A stretch of DNA of 64,000 nt, taken from Parasedimentitalea huanghaiensis (GTDB lineage: Bacteria; Pseudomonadota; Alphaproteobacteria; Rhodobacterales; Rhodobacteraceae). The notes under the pieces are model-generated. The model saw nothing but the letters and a program-made list of their open reading frames with translations. It did not search any database and had not been told where the DNA came from. Position 1 is the stretch's first letter. Every line of letters begins with the position of its first letter. A program made the translations under genes and the position numbers. The stretch spans positions 1-64,000 of the forward strand of contig NZ_WQLV01000004.1 of assembly GCF_009753675.1 (NCBI RefSeq), read 5' to 3'. Positions 61,801 through 64,000 of this stretch are shown here, in pieces.

Positions 61801-62307
61801 GCGCCCGCCGCCACCCCAAGAGGCCTTGAGCATGAAGGGATAGCCTACTTCCGCAGCTTCCTTGCGGATGGCATCCATATCATCACCAAGTACTTCGGTG
61901 GCGGGGATAACTGGAACACCTGCCTTCACCGCAACCCGGCGGGCCGAGGCCTTATCCCCAAGGGCGCGCATGGTTTCAGCCTTGGGGCCGATGAAGGTGA
62001 TGCCATTGCGTGAACAGGCGTCGACAAAGTCAGGGTTCTCTGACAACAGACCATAGCCGGGGTGGATCGCATCTGCACCGCATTCCTTAGCGACACGGAT
62101 CATCTCGTCGATGCTTAGATAGGCGGCAACCGGCCCCATACCTTCGCCAATGCGGTAAGCCTCGTCCGCCTTGAAGCGATGGAGGCCCAATTTGTCCTCT
62201 TCGGCATAGACGGCAACGGTGGATTTACCCATTTCGTTGGCGGCGCGCATTACGCGGATGGCGATTTCGCCACGGTTGGCAATCAGGATTTTTTTGAAGT
62301 CTGTCAT
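58867..62307 (-). CDS. pyc: pyruvate carboxylase
   Basis: A 1146-residue biotin enzyme that carboxylates pyruvate to oxaloacetate. The domain order is biotin carboxylase (1-450; ATP motif SWGGGGRGMRPI near 168, active-site EVNPRVQVEHTVTEE near 295), carboxyltransferase (about 530-810; TTMRDGHQSLLATR, metal ligands in HFHTHDTSG), an allosteric linker, and a BCCP domain whose EAMKMETGI carries the biotinylated lysine about 35 residues from the end. Length is standard for the single-chain alpha4 form. It stands alone with its own terminator. The biotin operon 27 kb away provides its cofactor. Confidence 0.97.
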   Translation of the reverse strand: MTDFKKILIANRGEIAIRVMRAANEMGKSTVAVYAEEDKLGLHRFKADEAYRIGEGMGPVAAYLSIDEMIRVAKECGADAIHPGYGLLSENPDFVDACSRNGITFIGPKAETMRALGDKASARRVAVKAGVPVIPATEVLGDDMDAIRKEAAEVGYPFMLKASWGGGGRGMRPIYGEDELEEKILEGRREAESAFGNGEGYLEKMIQRARHVEVQILGDKQGGIYHLFERDCSVQRRNQKVVERAPAPYLSEEQRAEICDLGRKICAHVNYECAGTVEFLMDMDDGKFYFIEVNPRVQVEHTVTEEVTGIDIVRAQILIAEGKSIAEATGKANQDDIVLTGHALQTRVTTEDPQNNFIPDYGRITAYRSATGMGIRLDGGTAYAGGVITRYYDSLLTKITAKAPTPEMAIARMDRALREFRVRGVSTNIAFVENLLKHPTFLDNSYTTKFIDETPDLFQFSKRRDRGTKVLTYIADISVNGHPETEGRNAPPADLKAPRAPKVTPGNLPYGTRNLLEQKGPQAVADWMKAQRQLLLTDTTMRDGHQSLLATRMRSIDMIKVAPAYANNLSQLFSVECWGGATFDVAYRFLQECPWQRLRDLREAMPNVMTQMLLRASNGVGYTNYPDNVVQSFVAEAAKGVDVFRVFDSLNWVENMRVAMDAVVESGKICEGTICYTGDILDPNRAKYDLKYYIGMAKELEAAGAHVLGLKDMAGLLKPAAARVLVKALKEEVGLPIHFHTHDTSGIAGATILAAADAGVDAVDAAMDAFSGGTSQPCLGSIVEGLRNTDRDTGIDIAIVREISDYWEQVRGQYAAFESGIQAPASEVYLHEMPGGQFTNLKAQARSLGLEERWHEVAQTYADVNQMFGDIVKVTPSSKVVGDMALMMVSQGLSRAEVEDPGTDLSFPDSVVDMMRGNLGQPPQGFPDGIVNKVLKGDAPNLERPGKHLKPVDLEATRAELSAELNGKAIDDEDLNGYLMYPKVFLDYMGRHRTYGPVRALPTQTFFYGMEPGDEIEAEIDPGKTLEIRLQAIGETDEKGEVKVFFELNGQPRVIRVPNRLVKSSTAERPKAEAGNDDHLGAPMPGVVATVAVQVGQQVHEGDLLLTIEAMKMETGIHAEHDAVIKAVHVQAGTQIDAKDLLIELE

Positions 62308-62433
62308 GTCACCCTCGGGGTCGTGCAGTTTGGAGGAAGTGTTAGGTACATCTTAAAGGCAGGTATACTCGTAGTACTGGGTATAACCGGCAAGATGGTG
62401 TGTTTCTGCGGCTTCTTATTGCTGTCTTGTTTC

Positions 62434-63594
62434 CTATTGGTTCGGGACGGGCGCGGTTGGGAGCGTACAAGGCTCGGGCAGCTTCAACAGGCTCGAACAG
62501 CCAAGTTGGCCCATATTGGCCTCCAGATCCTTTTTCAAAATGTTGATCAGGTGGGTGGGGCCTGATGGCCCAAGTGCGGCGAGAGCAAAGTGAAACGCCC
62601 GACCGAGCATGACGAAGTTGGCCCCCAATGCCAGTGCGCGCAAGATGTCCAAGCCGCTCTCAACGCCGCTGTCAAAAATCAATGGTAAGTCTGTGACCTG
62701 TCGGATCTTGGGTAGCATTTCGATACTGGCCGGGCTTCCATCGAACTGGCGACCAGCATGGTTTGACACCCAGAGGGCGTCGGCACCGATCTGTTGCAGG
62801 CGCAAAGCATCGTCGGGGCGCATTATTCCCTTGACCACTAACGGTCCGTCCCAGTGGTCGCGCAGCCATTGGACATAGTCCCAATCCGGCGAGGTGCGCA
62901 GTAAATAGCCTATATGAGCGGTAGAAGAGAGATTGCCCATCTCACCACTGATGTATTTATCAAGTGTCCGCATATGCGGCATGCCGCGCTGGGCCATACC
63001 TATCGCCCATGCTGGCCGCATCATGACCTGGGCCATCAAACGCGGTGTCAGCTTAGGCGGCTGTGTCAGCCCTGAACGCACCTGCCGTTCGCGGCGCGAT
63101 GCCACGGGGACATCAGCAGTCAGGATCAACACTTTAAACCCTGACGCTTTGGCGCGCGCCAACATGTCTTTGCGAATATCGGGATCTTTCGGGGGATAAA
63201 GCTGAAACCAGCCATGTTTACCAAGATGCGGTGCCAGGTCCTCGGGCGATTGTGTCGCCACAGTAGAAAGTGAGTAGGGGATATCTGCCGTTGCAGCGGT
63301 GCGGGCCAGATGGCGTTCGGCATCGGGCCAGATCAGCCCAGACATCCCTAGCGGGGCAACACCAAAGGGCAGCGGAAGGGTTTCACCAAACAAAGATGTG
63401 CTAAGATCGATATCAATAGGTCCGTGAAGAATGGAAGGTAGAAACCCAACTTGATCCAGCGCTGTCCGGTTGCGGGCTTTGGTCGCCTCGGTTCCCGTGC
63501 CGCTATCCAGATACTCCCATACGAACTTGGGCAACCGCCGACGGGCACGGTGGGCTAGGTCGGATACAGCGGGGTAGCGGCTATCTAAATCCAT
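62434..63594 (-). CDS. FMN-dependent alpha-hydroxy-acid dehydrogenase (LldD-like)
   Basis: A 386-residue member of the lactate dehydrogenase/glycolate oxidase family. The FMN and substrate motifs are PFGVAPLGMSGLIWPDAE near 75-92, LILTADVPVASRRERQVRSG near 156-175 and the catalytic SNHAGRQFDGSPA with its His near 279. It probably oxidises L-lactate or a related 2-hydroxy acid to the keto acid, feeding pyruvate to metabolism. It lies upstream of pyc on the same strand, 126 bases apart. Substrate is not certain. Confidence 0.9.
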   Translation of the reverse strand: MDLDSRYPAVSDLAHRARRRLPKFVWEYLDSGTGTEATKARNRTALDQVGFLPSILHGPIDIDLSTSLFGETLPLPFGVAPLGMSGLIWPDAERHLARTAATADIPYSLSTVATQSPEDLAPHLGKHGWFQLYPPKDPDIRKDMLARAKASGFKVLILTADVPVASRRERQVRSGLTQPPKLTPRLMAQVMMRPAWAIGMAQRGMPHMRTLDKYISGEMGNLSSTAHIGYLLRTSPDWDYVQWLRDHWDGPLVVKGIMRPDDALRLQQIGADALWVSNHAGRQFDGSPASIEMLPKIRQVTDLPLIFDSGVESGLDILRALALGANFVMLGRAFHFALAALGPSGPTHLINILKKDLEANMGQLGCSSLLKLPEPCTLPTAPVPNQ

Positions 63595-63866
63595 GGCGAT
63601 TTGTGGGAAGGCTTGCGCGAAAAATCAAGTGCTGCGGTGCAGCGAAATTGAAATTGAAAGATTTGGCAAGAAATTTACCCGCCATATGTGCCTATGTTCC
63701 GTTCTGGGGCTCGAAATTGGTCGAATCTTGCTGAGTGCAAGTGCGTGGTGGCGCCGGTACGGGTCTGGAGATGCAAATGGCAGCTGGGAGTGGGTATAAA
63801 TAAAACGGGGAACATAGTGGGAACGTCCTCTTTCCCAACCATTGGAATCACGCTAGTGTCACGGTC

Positions 63867-64000
63867 ATGAGCAGTTTTGATGAAATGGACGCCTTCGAGG
63901 GCGCCTCGCTATCCTCTCGTGCCATGGCGGCGCGACCCCAACCCTATCTTGATGCGCTGAACCCGGCGCAGCGTGAAGCTGTGGAATGCCTGCAAGGGCC
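63867..64000 (+). CDS. UvrD/PcrA-type DNA helicase, N-terminal fragment
   Basis: The last 134 bases encode the start of a UvrD/PcrA superfamily 1 helicase and run off the right edge. After an acidic leader (MSSFDEMDAFEG) the characteristic YLDALNPAQREAVECLQG block appears, which is the Q-motif just before Walker A. The helicase unwinds DNA in excision and mismatch repair. The first ATG of this frame is used; the walker motifs lie beyond the window. Confidence 0.85.
   Translation, partial: MSSFDEMDAFEGASLSSRAMAARPQPYLDALNPAQREAVECLQG

Noticed and set aside
59464-62565. Several long plus-strand open frames opposite pyruvate carboxylase
   Set aside because: They are shadows of codon bias in the pyc gene; none has a ribosome site or recognisable domain.

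Overview
The window looks like a chromosomal segment from an alphaproteobacterium of the order Rhodobacterales (Roseobacter group). This rests on gene content and neighbourhoods I recognise, not on a database search: a fused carnitine dehydrogenase/thioesterase with a BKACE enzyme, a PleD-like gene beside a DUF3572 gene, a hom-glpX-recJ block, a bioBFDAGC operon behind BioR-type boxes, NnrU beside DUF2478, an MttB-like methyltransferase without pyrrolysine, and moderately high GC. No rRNA, CRISPR array or intact insertion sequence was seen. Both edges cut genes: a BKACE enzyme on the left and a UvrD/PcrA-type helicase on the right.

Layout. 1-3.3 kb: carnitine breakdown genes. 3.3-7.5 kb: an XRE regulator, DUF2061 plus fatty-acid desaturase, an EamA exporter, and a NUDIX/DUF983 pair. 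7.8-9.8 kb: a compact unit of secreted EF-hand protein, ECF-like sigma factor, single-TM protein and periplasmic metal-sensor-like protein. 9.9-17.8 kb: c-di-GMP signalling (PleD-like protein; H-NOX-like/HNOBA-GGDEF pair), a HAD phosphatase, an MttB-family methyltransferase and a DUF4153 membrane protein. 18-22.8 kb: two identical tRNA-Glu genes, recJ, glpX and hom. 23-26.4 kb: lipoprotein, TetR/GNAT pair, acyltransferase and pirin. 26.6-32.2 kb: the biotin operon bioB-F-D-A-G-C. 33.2-37.3 kb: a quaternary-amine/TMAO-type ABC transporter with a double-length permease. 37.5-41.8 kb: NnrU, DUF2478, a gene-poor stretch, tRNA-Tyr, rlmB, a YHS protein and a CoA-binding protein. 41.8-50.8 kb: a broken-up histidine cluster (hisE, hisF, hisA, hisH, hisB) with unrelated genes between. 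51-56.7 kb: aminotransferase and three tRNA-Gly genes; a NaeI-type restriction-modification pair lies between tRNA-Gly copies 2 and 3. 57-64 kb: an AT-richer protein of unknown function with a hydrophobic core, pyruvate carboxylase, an FMN-dependent alpha-hydroxy-acid dehydrogenase and the start of a helicase gene.

The most unusual signal is a family of about 60-bp elements with long dyad symmetry. Four copies are visible: three between genes (37.3, 51.2 and 54.4 kb) and one lying in frame inside bioD, where it encodes about 19 extra residues near the C-terminus. Other notable points are an H-NOX-like protein that lacks the expected proximal heme histidine and the YxSxR motif, a TrmH-type gene with an in-frame amber codon, and two TetR genes next to clear palindromic operators.

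Functionally the window combines use of quaternary amines (carnitine genes, ABC transporter, MttB homologue), biotin synthesis together with a biotin-dependent enzyme (pyruvate carboxylase), and nitric-oxide/c-di-GMP-type signalling. Start codons were chosen from Shine-Dalgarno sequences and gene overlaps; alternatives are given where the choice is uncertain.
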